From Actinophytocola oryzae (lineage in GTDB: Bacteria > Actinomycetota > Actinomycetes > Mycobacteriales > Pseudonocardiaceae), in contig NZ_SOCP01000006.1 in NCBI RefSeq assembly GCF_004364325.1, forward strand, positions 186,001-250,000: DNA of 64,000 nucleotides, in the 5' to 3' direction. Position 1 is the first letter of the stretch, and every line of letters starts with the position of its first letter. The notes beneath the pieces were generated by a model. The model did not search any database. It was not told where the DNA came from and saw only the letters and a program-made list of their open reading frames with translations. A program made the position numbers and the translations under genes. Shown here in pieces: positions 18,059-26,106 of this stretch.

Positions 18059-18673
18059 GTGACGGGCATACCAGGACGCACAGCGGTTTCGGACAATCTG
18101 ACGGCGGTGCCATCGCCGCTCGTCCCTCCCGTCGAACTGCCGGCCAAGGTCGACGAGCTCGCCGCCGCCGCGGCGCGGGACCTCGGCTGGCAGGGGATCG
18201 TTCTCCCCGAGATGAAGCTGCTCGGCCGACGGATCAGCCTCGTCGCCCAGCTCATGCCCGACGCACACGCCGAGCGCATCTGCCTCGGCCAGGCGCCGGA
18301 GGTCGACCGGGCGACCGTGGCCACCTGGGTGTGGCCCGAGTTCACCGGCCGCGTCCCGGCGGCCGCCGTGCGCATCGTCGGCGCACTCGCCGTCGCCCGC
18401 CACTGGCGCACCGGGCTCATCAACGCCGTGCCGTTCCTGCGTTACTGCGACGCCGCGATGGTGCTGCCGATGTCGGTCGTCATCACCAACGACTACCTGG
18501 TCAACTGCCTGCCGAGGGCACGCGCCTACGGCGTCGGCATCGCCTCCGCGGCGCCAGGGCCGGAGGTGCGGATGGATCTCCCCGGCCGCGCCGACCGGGT
18601 GCCCGCGGACGTCGACGGCACGCACCGCTGGCTGAACGAGCTCGCCTACGAGCAGATACTCTCCGCCGTGTGA
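18059..18673 (+). CDS. protein of unknown function
   Basis: 204 residues from GTG 18059, preceded by GGAGAGG about 10 nt upstream; GTG 18107 is an alternative. No signal peptide or membrane helix. Mid-region motifs such as VATWVWPEFTGRVPAA and INAVPFLRYCDAAMVLP look like a folded globular domain, but I do not recognise the family. Its stop overlaps the next start (GTGA), so it is probably co-translated with the NAD(P)-binding protein. Codon use is typical of the genome, unlike the long N-terminal extension of this frame into the A-depleted tract, which I rejected. Confidence 0.7.
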   Translation: MTGIPGRTAVSDNLTAVPSPLVPPVELPAKVDELAAAAARDLGWQGIVLPEMKLLGRRISLVAQLMPDAHAERICLGQAPEVDRATVATWVWPEFTGRVPAAAVRIVGALAVARHWRTGLINAVPFLRYCDAAMVLPMSVVITNDYLVNCLPRARAYGVGIASAAPGPEVRMDLPGRADRVPADVDGTHRWLNELAYEQILSAV

Positions 18674-19320
18674 AGGTTGTCATCGCGGGTGGTCACGGCA
18701 AGATCGCCCTCCGGCTGACCAGACTGCTCGCCGAGCGTGGCGACACCGTCGTCGGCATCGTCCGCAACCCGGACCACGCCGACGACGTCGAGAAGGCCGG
18801 TGCCGACGCCAGCGTGCTCGACCTCGAGAGCGTCTCCGCCGACGAGGTCGCCCCGGTCCTCGAGGGCGCCAACGCCGTGGTCTTCGCGGCGGGCGCGGGG
18901 CCGGGCAGCGGTGCGGCCCGCAAGGACTCCGTCGACCGGGGCGCCTCCGTACTCCTCGCCGACGCCGCCGAACAGGCGGGTATCCGGCGGTTCCTGCAGG
19001 TCAGCGCCATCGGTCTCGACCGAGCGGACGACCCGGACGTCGACGAGACCTTCGCCGCCTACCTCCGTGCCAAGGCAGCCGCAGACCAGGACGTGATGGC
19101 CCGTGACGGGCTCGACTGGACGATCCTGCGGCCCGGGCTCCTCACCGACGACCCCGGCACCGGCAAGGTCGAGCTCGCCGAGCAGGTCGGCGGTGGTGTG
19201 GTCACCAGGGACGACGTCGCCTCCGTCCTCGTCGCCCTCCTCGACCACCCCGACACCTCTGGTCGCGTCTACGAGCTGGTGAACGGCGAGACGGCCATCG
19301 AGGCCGCCCTAAGCGCCTAG
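18670..19320 (+). CDS. NAD(P)-binding SDR-like protein (NmrA/YwnB type)
   Basis: 216 residues, GTG start overlapping the previous stop by 4 nt. The N-terminal VVIAGGHGKIALRLTRLL has a GxxGxxx nucleotide-binding pattern of atypical (extended-type) short-chain dehydrogenases; FAAGAGP and RRFLQVSAIG follow, with ILRPGLLTDDPGTG at the C-terminal half. Such proteins act as NAD(P)H-dependent reductases or redox sensors. Substrate not inferable. The end overlaps the convergent lactone oxidase gene by 12 nt. Confidence 0.88.
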   Translation: MKVVIAGGHGKIALRLTRLLAERGDTVVGIVRNPDHADDVEKAGADASVLDLESVSADEVAPVLEGANAVVFAAGAGPGSGAARKDSVDRGASVLLADAAEQAGIRRFLQVSAIGLDRADDPDVDETFAAYLRAKAAADQDVMARDGLDWTILRPGLLTDDPGTGKVELAEQVGGGVVTRDDVASVLVALLDHPDTSGRVYELVNGETAIEAALSA

Positions 19321-20622
19321 AACGCGCCTCAGGTACGGGTTCAGGAACTTCCCCTCGGGATCCAGCTCCGCCCGCAGCGCGGTGAAGTCGTCGAACCGGG
19401 GATAGCGCTCCCGCAGCACCGACGCGTCGAGCGAGTGCATCTTCCCCCAGTGCGGCCGACCCCCGACCGAACCGGCAATTGACTCGAACAACGCGAAGTA
19501 CTCCCGGTAGGGCATCCCGACGAACTGGTGGATGGCGATGTACGCGGAGTCCCGTTCGTGGGCGGTCGAGAGCCAGATGTCGTCGGCCGCCGCGACGCGG
19601 ACCTCCACCGGGAAGATCACCGGATCCGCGAGCCTCGGCACGCGTTCACGCAGCTCGCCCAGCACCTCCGGGAGCGATTCGCGGGGCACGGCGTACTCGG
19701 ACTCCACGAACCGGACGTTCCTGTTGGTCACGAAGACCCGGTGCGACACATCGGAATACGCCCGCGCCGACAGCACTGCCGACGACAAGCGGTTGAGCGG
19801 TCGCACCAGCGGACGAACGGCTCTCCCCACGCGACAAACGGCACCGAACATCGTGTTCTCCATCAGCTGGTACTCGACGAACTGACGGGTCCTGGACAGC
19901 GGCTCCGGCAGCGAACCGGCCGGCAGGCGGTTGTTCCGCTTGGTCAGCGCGTTGCGGCCGTAGGGAAACCAGTAGAACTCGAAGTGGTCGTTGTCGGCGC
20001 AATTACCGTCAAGTGACGCCAGAACGTCGTCCAGCGGCTCGGGTCGCTCCTCCGCGTGCAGCACGAACGCGGGCTCGGTCCGCAGTGTCACGGTCGAGAT
20101 CACACCGAACGCACCCAGCCCGACCCGGCCGGCGGCGAACAGCGAGGGACGCTCCTCGGGTGAACACGTCACCACCGAGCCGTCCGCGAGGACCAGCTCC
20201 AACGCCGCTACCTGGGTCGAGATGCCGCCGAATCGCGCGCCCGTGCCGTGGGTGCCGGTCGAGATGGCACCCGCAATCGTTTGCGCGTCGATGTCACCCA
20301 GGTTCGTCATGGCCCGGCCCATCCGGTCCAGCTCGGTGTTCAGAGCCCGCAGCGTGGTGCCGGACCGGACGGTGACGAGGCCCGTGCCCGCGTCCGAGGA
20401 AACGATGCCGGTCCAGTCCGACAGGTCGATGGCCCGGTCGTGCGCGGCGCCGACCGCGGTGAACGAGTGGCCGCTGCCACGCGCGCGCACCGACTTGCCC
20501 GCGCCGGCCACCGCGGCGGAGAGCTGTTCGAGGTCCCCGGGGCGCACGACCTCCGTGGCGACGGCCGCCTCCGTGCCAGCCCAGTTGCGCCACGACGTCG
20601 TCGCTCTGGTCTCCACAGCCAT
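19309..20622 (-). CDS. FAD-linked sugar-1,4-lactone oxidase (D-arabinono/L-gulono-lactone oxidase family)
   Basis: 437 residues. FAD_binding_4 domain about 20-185 with the PP-loop RARGSGHSFTAVG (His52 is the residue that carries covalent FAD in relatives). The C-terminal ALO domain ends in the family motif HWGKMHSL and FDDFTALRAELDPEGKFLNPYL. It oxidises aldono-lactones or related polyols with oxygen or a dye acceptor, releasing ascorbate-like products. GGGAG precedes ATG 20622. Confidence 0.93.
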   Translation of the reverse strand: MAVETRATTSWRNWAGTEAAVATEVVRPGDLEQLSAAVAGAGKSVRARGSGHSFTAVGAAHDRAIDLSDWTGIVSSDAGTGLVTVRSGTTLRALNTELDRMGRAMTNLGDIDAQTIAGAISTGTHGTGARFGGISTQVAALELVLADGSVVTCSPEERPSLFAAGRVGLGAFGVISTVTLRTEPAFVLHAEERPEPLDDVLASLDGNCADNDHFEFYWFPYGRNALTKRNNRLPAGSLPEPLSRTRQFVEYQLMENTMFGAVCRVGRAVRPLVRPLNRLSSAVLSARAYSDVSHRVFVTNRNVRFVESEYAVPRESLPEVLGELRERVPRLADPVIFPVEVRVAAADDIWLSTAHERDSAYIAIHQFVGMPYREYFALFESIAGSVGGRPHWGKMHSLDASVLRERYPRFDDFTALRAELDPEGKFLNPYLRRVLGA

Positions 20623-20668
20623 GGTTACTCCCGGGTAAATCGCGAGACCCAGATCTTCGCAGGTCGCC

Positions 20669-21481
20669 TCAGACGACGTCAGCGTGGTCGACCAACGCGA
20701 GGCTGCGGCGCCACAGCTCCGACCGCGCCGAGGGGTCGTAGGCCTGCTCGTCGGCTCGGGCGTCCCGCTGCCGGTCGAAGAACCGGCCCGTCACGCCCGC
20801 GACCTCCGCGCCGACGGCCAGCCTGCTTGTCGACGCGACTCCCGTCTCCAAGGAGTCGACCGAGTAGCCGATCTCGTCGACCACCATCTTGGTCGGCATG
20901 TACGTCCCGGGGTGCAGGCTGTTCACCGTCACCTCGGCCGCGGGAAGGCGGGACGCCAGCTCGAACCCGGACATGACCTGGGCGAGCTTGCTCTGCGAGT
21001 ACGCCCGGCCGCCGCTGTAGTCGCGTTCGAGCATGAGGTCGTCGAAGTCGAGCGGGTGCTGGCCGAGCGAGGCGACGTTGACGATCCGCGCCGGCGCCGA
21101 GGAACGCAGCAGTGGCAACAACTCCAGCGACAACAGGAACCCGGCGAGGTAGTTCACGGCGAACCGCAGCTCGTGGCCGTCCACGCTCGTCGCGCGTTCG
21201 CGCCCGACCGGCATGCCGCTGCCGATGCCCGCGTTGTTGACGAGGACGTCCAGCCGGTCGGTCAGCTGGCGCACCTGTGCCGCCAACCCGCGCACCTGGC
21301 GAAGATCAGCGAGGTCCGCGAGCGCTGTGTGCACCTCGGCGCGGTCCTTGATCGCGGCCGCGGTGTCGGCCAGCCTCCCCGCGTGACGGCCGTGGAGGAT
21401 CAGGGTGTGCCCGTCCGACGCGAGCCGGTCGGCGAGCGCACGGCCGAGCCCGTCGGTGGCACCCGTGACGAAGACGATCAT
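20669..21481 (-). CDS. short-chain dehydrogenase/reductase
   Basis: 270 residues. ATG 21481 is preceded by GGAAGGA and gives MIVFVTGATDGLGRALA with the classic TGxxxGxG motif; NNAGIG follows and the active site has Tyr and Lys in YSQSKLA. Light-dependent protochlorophyllide-reductase/WW-oxidoreductase-like SDRs look like this. The gene is divergent from the aldolase-like gene over a 98-bp intergenic region containing an inverted repeat. Confidence 0.93.
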   Translation of the reverse strand: MIVFVTGATDGLGRALADRLASDGHTLILHGRHAGRLADTAAAIKDRAEVHTALADLADLRQVRGLAAQVRQLTDRLDVLVNNAGIGSGMPVGRERATSVDGHELRFAVNYLAGFLLSLELLPLLRSSAPARIVNVASLGQHPLDFDDLMLERDYSGGRAYSQSKLAQVMSGFELASRLPAAEVTVNSLHPGTYMPTKMVVDEIGYSVDSLETGVASTSRLAVGAEVAGVTGRFFDRQRDARADEQAYDPSARSELWRRSLALVDHADVV

Positions 21482-21537
21482 GGCGAGTTCCTTCCGAGGT
21501 GGAGCGTCCCGAGCGTACGTCCGGGTGGATGGGGCGT

Positions 21538-21573
21538 ACGGACCGTGTCGAGTGGTCCGTCTGGCCGTACGGT
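21538..21573. promoter_or_regulatory. inverted repeat and leaderless -10 in a divergent promoter
   Basis: ACGGACC (21538-21544) and GGTCCGT (21554-21560) form a 7-bp inverted repeat with 9-bp spacer. Just after it, TACGGT (21568-21573) ends 6 nt before GTG 21580, a leaderless-type arrangement. A repressor bound here could control both divergent genes. Confidence 0.4.
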
Positions 21574-21579
21574 TGGTCT

Positions 21580-22800
21580 GTGCCCGACGAAACACTGCGT
21601 GCCCGCCTGGACGCGGCCACCAAACAGCTCGAAGCCCCCCTCGCGGTCGTCGACCTCGACGCGTTCGACCGGAACGCGGACGACCTCGTGCGCCGGGCGG
21701 CCGGGCGGCCGATCCGGGTCGCCAGCAAGTCCGCCCGGGTCCGGCACCTGCTGGAGCGGGTGCTGCGCAGGGACGGCTTCGCGGGGGTGATGGCCTACTC
21801 GTTGCCCGAGGCGCTCTGGCTGGCCCGCCACTGGGCGGGCACCGACCTCGCCCGTGTCGACATCCTCGTGGCGTACCCGACCGTCGACCACACGGCGCTA
21901 CGAGCGCTGGCCACCGACGACCACGCCAGAGGGCTCGTCACGATCATGGTCGACTCCGTCGCGCACCTCGACCTCGTGGACGCCGCGCTCGGCTCGGACC
22001 ACCCCGACATCCGGGTCTGTCTGGAGCTGGACGTGTCCTGGCGACCGCTCCTGGGTAGTGACATCGCTCACATCGGCACCCGTCGATCGCCGGTCTTCCT
22101 GCCGGGGCAGGCCCGCACGCTCGCCACCGAGGTCCGCGACCGCGCGGGGTTCCGGCTCGTCGGGCTCATGGGTTACGAGGGGCAGATCGCGGGACTGGGC
22201 GACCATCCGAGCGGGAAGCCGCTGATGGGCGCCGTTCTGCGGTGGATGCAGGGCCACTCGGCGCAGGAGCTGGCCGTTCGGCGGACGGCGGCCGTCGAGG
22301 AGATCAAGAAGGTCGCTGACCTGGAGTTCGTCAACGGCGGCGGCACCGGCAGCATCGAGACGACCGGCCTCGACCACTCGGTCACCGAGGTCGCGGCGGG
22401 CTCCGGGCTGATCGGGCCGACGCTCTTCGACAACTACCAGCGGTTCTCGCCCTCACCAGCGGTTCTGTTCGCGCTCCCGGTAGTACGCAAGCCCAGGAAG
22501 AAGACGGCCACGCTGTTCTCCGGCGGCTACATCGCGTCCGGTCCGGCTGGCAAGGACCGTTCCCCGACGCCGTACCTGCCTGCCGGCCTGTCGCTGGTCG
22601 GCACCGAGGGCGCGGGTGAGGTGCAGACGCCGGTCAACGGCCGCGCGGCCAGGGACCTGCGGGTCGGCGACCGCGTCTGGCTGCGGCACACCAAGGCGGG
22701 CGAGCTGGCGGAACGGTTCACGGAGTACCACGTGCTCACCGGGGACCGCGTGATCGCGACGGTCCCGACCTACCGCGGCGAGGGGCAGTGCTTCGGCTAG
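21580..22800 (+). CDS. PLP-dependent amino acid deaminase/aldolase, alanine-racemase fold
   Basis: 406 residues from GTG 21580. An N-terminal alanine-racemase-type barrel carries PLP Lys50 in IRVASKS; conserved MGYEGQIAG and FVNGGGTGS (PLP-phosphate binding) follow. The C-terminal D-serine-dehydratase-like domain has DRVWLRHTKAGELAERF. Related enzymes are D-threonine aldolases and D-serine dehydratases, which retro-aldol cleave or deaminate beta-hydroxy D-amino acids. In many relatives the motif reads AGELCERF; here the Cys is Ala, which could affect metal binding. Probably leaderless. Confidence 0.88.
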   Translation: MPDETLRARLDAATKQLEAPLAVVDLDAFDRNADDLVRRAAGRPIRVASKSARVRHLLERVLRRDGFAGVMAYSLPEALWLARHWAGTDLARVDILVAYPTVDHTALRALATDDHARGLVTIMVDSVAHLDLVDAALGSDHPDIRVCLELDVSWRPLLGSDIAHIGTRRSPVFLPGQARTLATEVRDRAGFRLVGLMGYEGQIAGLGDHPSGKPLMGAVLRWMQGHSAQELAVRRTAAVEEIKKVADLEFVNGGGTGSIETTGLDHSVTEVAAGSGLIGPTLFDNYQRFSPSPAVLFALPVVRKPRKKTATLFSGGYIASGPAGKDRSPTPYLPAGLSLVGTEGAGEVQTPVNGRAARDLRVGDRVWLRHTKAGELAERFTEYHVLTGDRVIATVPTYRGEGQCFG

Positions 22801-22804
22801 GAGG

Positions 22805-23431
22805 TCAGTCCTTCTCCTGGTACATCAGCTGGCCGGCCAGGTAGGCGCGGACGACCTGCTTGGCCTCGGCGATCATGTCCTCCTCGTCGAACAGCTTGCG
22901 CCGGAACGCGAGCGCGAGGATGGCGTCGCCGATGTCGCACGCCACGGTGATCTGCTTGAACAGGCTCTCGACCGGTATGTCGTTGTTGCCCGCGACGACG
23001 TGCGCGATCTGCTCGGAGATGACCGTGTTGTTGTCGCGGCCGTCCTCGATGAAGCGCAGGTCGATGACGTCACCGAAGCGAACCCGGCCGAACCCGGGGA
23101 TCGTGCGGTACATCTCGACGTAGATGTCGATGATGGTGTCGACGCCGTGCCACCAGTGCTCGAGGTTCGCCCAGTCGAGGCGCTCCTCGATCTGCTCGGT
23201 GAAGTGGTCGAGGTGGCGCTTGGTGAGCGCCTGGACGACCGCCCGCTTGTCGGGGAAGAACTGGTACAGCGAACCGACGGCGACCCCGGCCCGCTCGGCG
23301 ATCAGCGTGGTGGTGACGCCGTCGTAGCCGAGCTCGTCGATGAGCGCGGCGCACGCCTCGAGCATCTGCTCGACGCGTTTGGCGCTGCGCTGCTGCACTG
23401 GTTGCTTTCGCAACGGAACCTGGGTTGCCAC
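22805..23431 (-). CDS. TetR/AcrR-family transcriptional regulator
   Basis: 208 residues, GTG start behind AGGAG. The HTH is at about 30-62: TTTLIAERAGVAVGSLYQFFPDKRAVV, here cited as ERAGVAVGSLYQFFPDK. The ligand-binding C-terminal domain is divergent as usual. It ends 4 nt from the convergent aldolase-like gene. A plausible promoter lies upstream at about 23490-23510 on the minus strand. Targets unknown. Confidence 0.93.
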   Translation of the reverse strand: MATQVPLRKQPVQQRSAKRVEQMLEACAALIDELGYDGVTTTLIAERAGVAVGSLYQFFPDKRAVVQALTKRHLDHFTEQIEERLDWANLEHWWHGVDTIIDIYVEMYRTIPGFGRVRFGDVIDLRFIEDGRDNNTVISEQIAHVVAGNNDIPVESLFKQITVACDIGDAILALAFRRKLFDEEDMIAEAKQVVRAYLAGQLMYQEKD

Positions 23432-23600
23432 GTGTTCTCCTAGCGCGGGTGACTAGCTCCATCCTGCCTGGCCTGGCTCACTCGTACCACTAGATTCTGT
23501 ATACGCCATGAGCCGAACCGGGACGAACTGCATGTCAGGACGGTGCCAGAACAACCGACCGTCCACATAGTCCGGCCAGGACCATCGTTCCCTGAGAACT

Positions 23601-23797
23601 CGAGCGGCCCCTGTGCTGACGTGCACAAGGGCCGCTCGAAAGTGGAGCCGCGAACCGATGCTGGTCGGGGGAGGGGAGTACAACAACATCGGTTCGCGGA
23701 GATCAGATTCTGGAAATCGTTGTTGTGAGATTTCCTGTGCCGGCGGCCGGGCTGTGTTCGTAGCGCTCGGGGGTGCCTACGAGCACTGGCCGCCGGC
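23601..23797. ncRNA. array of four strong stem-loops in a 430-bp intergenic region
   Basis: Between the TetR gene and the small gene ending at 23864 lie four consecutive inverted repeats. H1: 10-bp stem 23601-23610/23629-23638 continued by 5 bp inside. H2: perfect 13-bp stem 23648-23660/23687-23699 with a purine-rich loop. H3: 7-bp stem GGAAATC/GATTTCC 23712-23718/23729-23735. H4: 10-bp stem 23739-23748/23788-23797 with a further 10-bp inner stem. H4 is probably the terminator of the minus-strand genes upstream. The rest could be a structured RNA or a DNA-binding platform. Whether it is transcribed, and from which strand, is unknown. Confidence 0.4.
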
Positions 23798-23863
23798 TCA
23801 GGGGTGGCTGTTCCTCAGGCCACGCGCCGCGCGGGGTCGCGGCGGGCGAGGTGACAGCCGTTC

Positions 23864-24217
23864 CTACCTGGTACCCGTGGCCAACCGGCCTGAGTGCGTC
23901 ACGCGCGTGCGGTTCGCGTGGCGTGCGGGCTGCGTCGTCGGTGCCAGCCCGCCGGCTACCAGGTGCTCGTAGGCCGCCTGCCACACAGAGCAAGGCGCCT
24001 TCTGTTGCCGCCACCGCGACGAGCACGCGGGGCAGTTTCCCTTCTCGTCCGGCTCGTGGGCCGCGAGCATCGCTCGCCAGCCCTCCGTCAGCCTCGGGAG
24101 CTCGGAACGTGCCACGGACAGCAGGGACGGAGCGTCCGCGCGGTTGGCGAGTTCGGCCAGCATGTCCAGCCGTTCCCACACCGCGTTGCGGAGTACCTGT
24201 CCGAGGATCTCGTCCAT
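23864..24217 (-). CDS. small protein of unknown function with CxxC motif
   Basis: 117 residues from ATG 24217 (MDEILGQVLRNAVWERL). A helical N-terminal half is followed by NCPACSSRWRQQKAPC, a CxxC...C arrangement that could bind zinc with another ligand such as a nearby His. The tail is basic. I recall similar small proteins beside XRE regulators in Pseudonocardiaceae, but not a named family. It starts 13 nt after the preceding gene and is probably co-transcribed with it, divergent from the XRE gene at 24714. Confidence 0.65.
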   Translation of the reverse strand: MDEILGQVLRNAVWERLDMLAELANRADAPSLLSVARSELPRLTEGWRAMLAAHEPDEKGNCPACSSRWRQQKAPCSVWQAAYEHLVAGGLAPTTQPARHANRTRVTHSGRLATGTR

Positions 24218-24230
24218 CGAAACGTCACCG

Positions 24231-24497
24231 CTACCTTTCCGCCTGCTCGGCGGCCTCACGAAGCGCGACCCGAAGCTGGCCGAGTTGGCCTGCGTTCAGT
24301 ACCGCGGTTTCGCCCGGCGGCCCTACGAGGACCACCCGATTACGTTCGACGAGCACCGTGAGGCAGCGTTCCCGGTTGACCACGTCGCCGCAGTTGATGC
24401 GCCAGACCTGTCTTCCGAGGGAGGAACCATGCAACTCGCGGCGGTGGTCCGCGTCCTCTGTTACAGGGCCCGGTGGCGCCGTGCTGACCAGTTCCAC
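24231..24497 (-). CDS. small protein of unknown function
   Basis: 88 residues from GTG 24497, preceded by GGAGGG; a TTG at 24536 is an alternative that would lie inside an inverted repeat. The sequence has VWRINCGDVVNRERCLTVLV and VVLVGPPGETAVL, a short beta-rich segment, then a helical tail (LGQLRVALREAAEQAER). No membrane helix. First gene of a two-gene minus-strand unit facing the XRE/TPR regulator, whose product is the obvious candidate controller. Confidence 0.6.
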   Translation of the reverse strand: MELVSTAPPGPVTEDADHRRELHGSSLGRQVWRINCGDVVNRERCLTVLVERNRVVLVGPPGETAVLNAGQLGQLRVALREAAEQAER

Positions 24498-24531
24498 AGT
24501 CTCGGCTTCCCTCCGTGCTCGTACGCTTACA

Positions 24532-24594
24532 ACCAACTACATTGGTGGTTTCAGACACAGAATGGTTCGCTAGAGCGCCGATCGGCGACCATTC
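24532..24594. promoter_or_regulatory. palindromes in the divergent promoter of the XRE gene
   Basis: ACCAA-N5-TTGGT (24532-24546) and a nested palindrome, CGCCGATCGGCG (24576-24587) flanked by GAATGGT (24560-24566) and ACCATTC (24588-24594), lie between the small genes and the XRE gene. A candidate -10 for the XRE gene, TACTCT, is at 24674. These are plausible operators for the adjacent regulator. Confidence 0.45.
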
Positions 24595-24713
24595 CACGGT
24601 GAGCGGTCGGCGAACTTCGGTAGGACCGATCAGGTTCACCGATCCGGACTTTTAGCGGCTCGTGAAGTGCGCTTACTCTGCGCCTGACGCCCAGCGGACT
24701 GTGAGGGGGCGGA

Positions 24714-26096
24714 ATGAACTCCATCGGGTCTCAGAGCTCTTCTGTGACGCCAGAGGCGTGGGAAGACCCAGAGATGCGTAACGCGCTAGCCGCGCGGGAG
24801 GTCAGCACGATCTACAAGCTGCTGCGACGCCGAGGTGTGTCTCAACGACAGATCGCCGCGATGACCGGTCAGTCACAGTCCGAGGTGTCGGAGATCCTCA
24901 AGGGTCGTCAGGTCATGGCCTACGACGTCCTGGTGCGGATCGCCGACGGACTGGGTGTCCCCAGGGGATACATGGGTCTCGCGTACGACGAGGTCACCGC
25001 ACAGCGGGTGGCCGAGACGAGCGATACCCCGGAGGCTGAGGAGCCGGAGAACGTGAAGCGTCGGAAGTTCCTTGCGCACGCCGCGGCGGTCGCCGTCGGT
25101 GCGCATGTGCTCGGCGCCGACTCGGGATCGTGGGTGTCCAACCCGGTGCTGACTCCCGCACCGGGCCGGATCGGCATGACAGACGTCCGACAGGTGGAGG
25201 CCGCCACGCGTGCCCTCCGCTCGCTGGACTACCAGTACGGCGGCGGTTTCTGCAGGGACGCTGTGGTCGCACAGCTGTCCTGGGGGCAGCAGATGCTGAG
25301 CTCGTCCGGTACGGACGTCGTGAAGAGGAGACTGCACGTCGCACTCGCCGACCTGCACAACCTCGCTGGCTGGACATCGTTCGACGTCGGACTGATCGAC
25401 TCGGCGCGCAACCACTTCGGACGCGCGCTGGAGCTGGCGAAGGCCGGCGAGAGCGACGAGCTGGTCGCGAACATCCTGTACCGCATGGGCCGGGTCTACC
25501 TGCACAAGGAGGCCCCCGACGACGCGCTGAAGATGTTCCAGCTCGGCCAGATCGCCGCACAGCAGTCGGGCTCCGAGCTGGCCGTCGCGGTCATCTGCGC
25601 CAACCAGGCGTGGGCCTACGCGATGATGGGCCACGAGGAGCAGACGATGAAGCTCATCGGCAGGACCCGTGACGAGTTCGCCCGCGCGAACCACGGCGAG
25701 GCCGCCGACTGGGTCAAGTTCTTCAACGAGGACGACGTCTACTCGATGATCGGCACCGTCCACACCGTGCTCGCGCAGAAGGTCGACGCGAAGCACACCA
25801 AGTACGCCATCCCGGCCCTGACCAGGGCGATCGACTCCTACGGCGAAGAGGTCGCGCGCAACAAGGCGTTCAACCTGTCCTCGCTGGCCACCAACCACCT
25901 GCTCGACGGCGACATCGACCACGGCGCCAAGGTGGGGGTCGCGGCCGTCGACCTGGCACAACACCTCAAGTCGCAGCGTGTCCGCGACCGGTTGGAGCCG
26001 CTGCGCGAGGAGGCGGACAAGCGCCGCAACTTCGCCGACGCCCGCGACCTCGCGGACCTCATCGGCCGGTTCCACGAGACCAACCAAGCGGTCTGA
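24714..26096 (+). CDS. XRE-family transcriptional regulator with TPR-like C-terminus
   Basis: 460 residues, start ATG 24714 behind GAGGGGG. The helix-turn-helix spans about 32-85 (RRRGVSQRQIAAMTGQSQS, then VSEILKGRQVM). A linker with KRRKFLAHAAAVAVGAHVLG resembles a Tat-like or membrane-associating segment common in these Pseudonocardiaceae regulators. The remainder (about 160-450) is helical and TPR-like. This kind of long XRE/TPR protein is abundant in actinomycetes with secondary metabolism. The kinase-like gene follows 10 nt after its stop. Confidence 0.92.
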   Translation: MNSIGSQSSSVTPEAWEDPEMRNALAAREVSTIYKLLRRRGVSQRQIAAMTGQSQSEVSEILKGRQVMAYDVLVRIADGLGVPRGYMGLAYDEVTAQRVAETSDTPEAEEPENVKRRKFLAHAAAVAVGAHVLGADSGSWVSNPVLTPAPGRIGMTDVRQVEAATRALRSLDYQYGGGFCRDAVVAQLSWGQQMLSSSGTDVVKRRLHVALADLHNLAGWTSFDVGLIDSARNHFGRALELAKAGESDELVANILYRMGRVYLHKEAPDDALKMFQLGQIAAQQSGSELAVAVICANQAWAYAMMGHEEQTMKLIGRTRDEFARANHGEAADWVKFFNEDDVYSMIGTVHTVLAQKVDAKHTKYAIPALTRAIDSYGEEVARNKAFNLSSLATNHLLDGDIDHGAKVGVAAVDLAQHLKSQRVRDRLEPLREEADKRRNFADARDLADLIGRFHETNQAV

Positions 26097-26106
26097 CGAG
26101 GTCGTC

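Noticed and set aside
23453..23689. 78-residue minus-strand frame upstream of TetR
   Set aside because: It runs through two strong stem-loops and has no ribosome site; C-terminal part looks superficially protein-like but no family is recognised.
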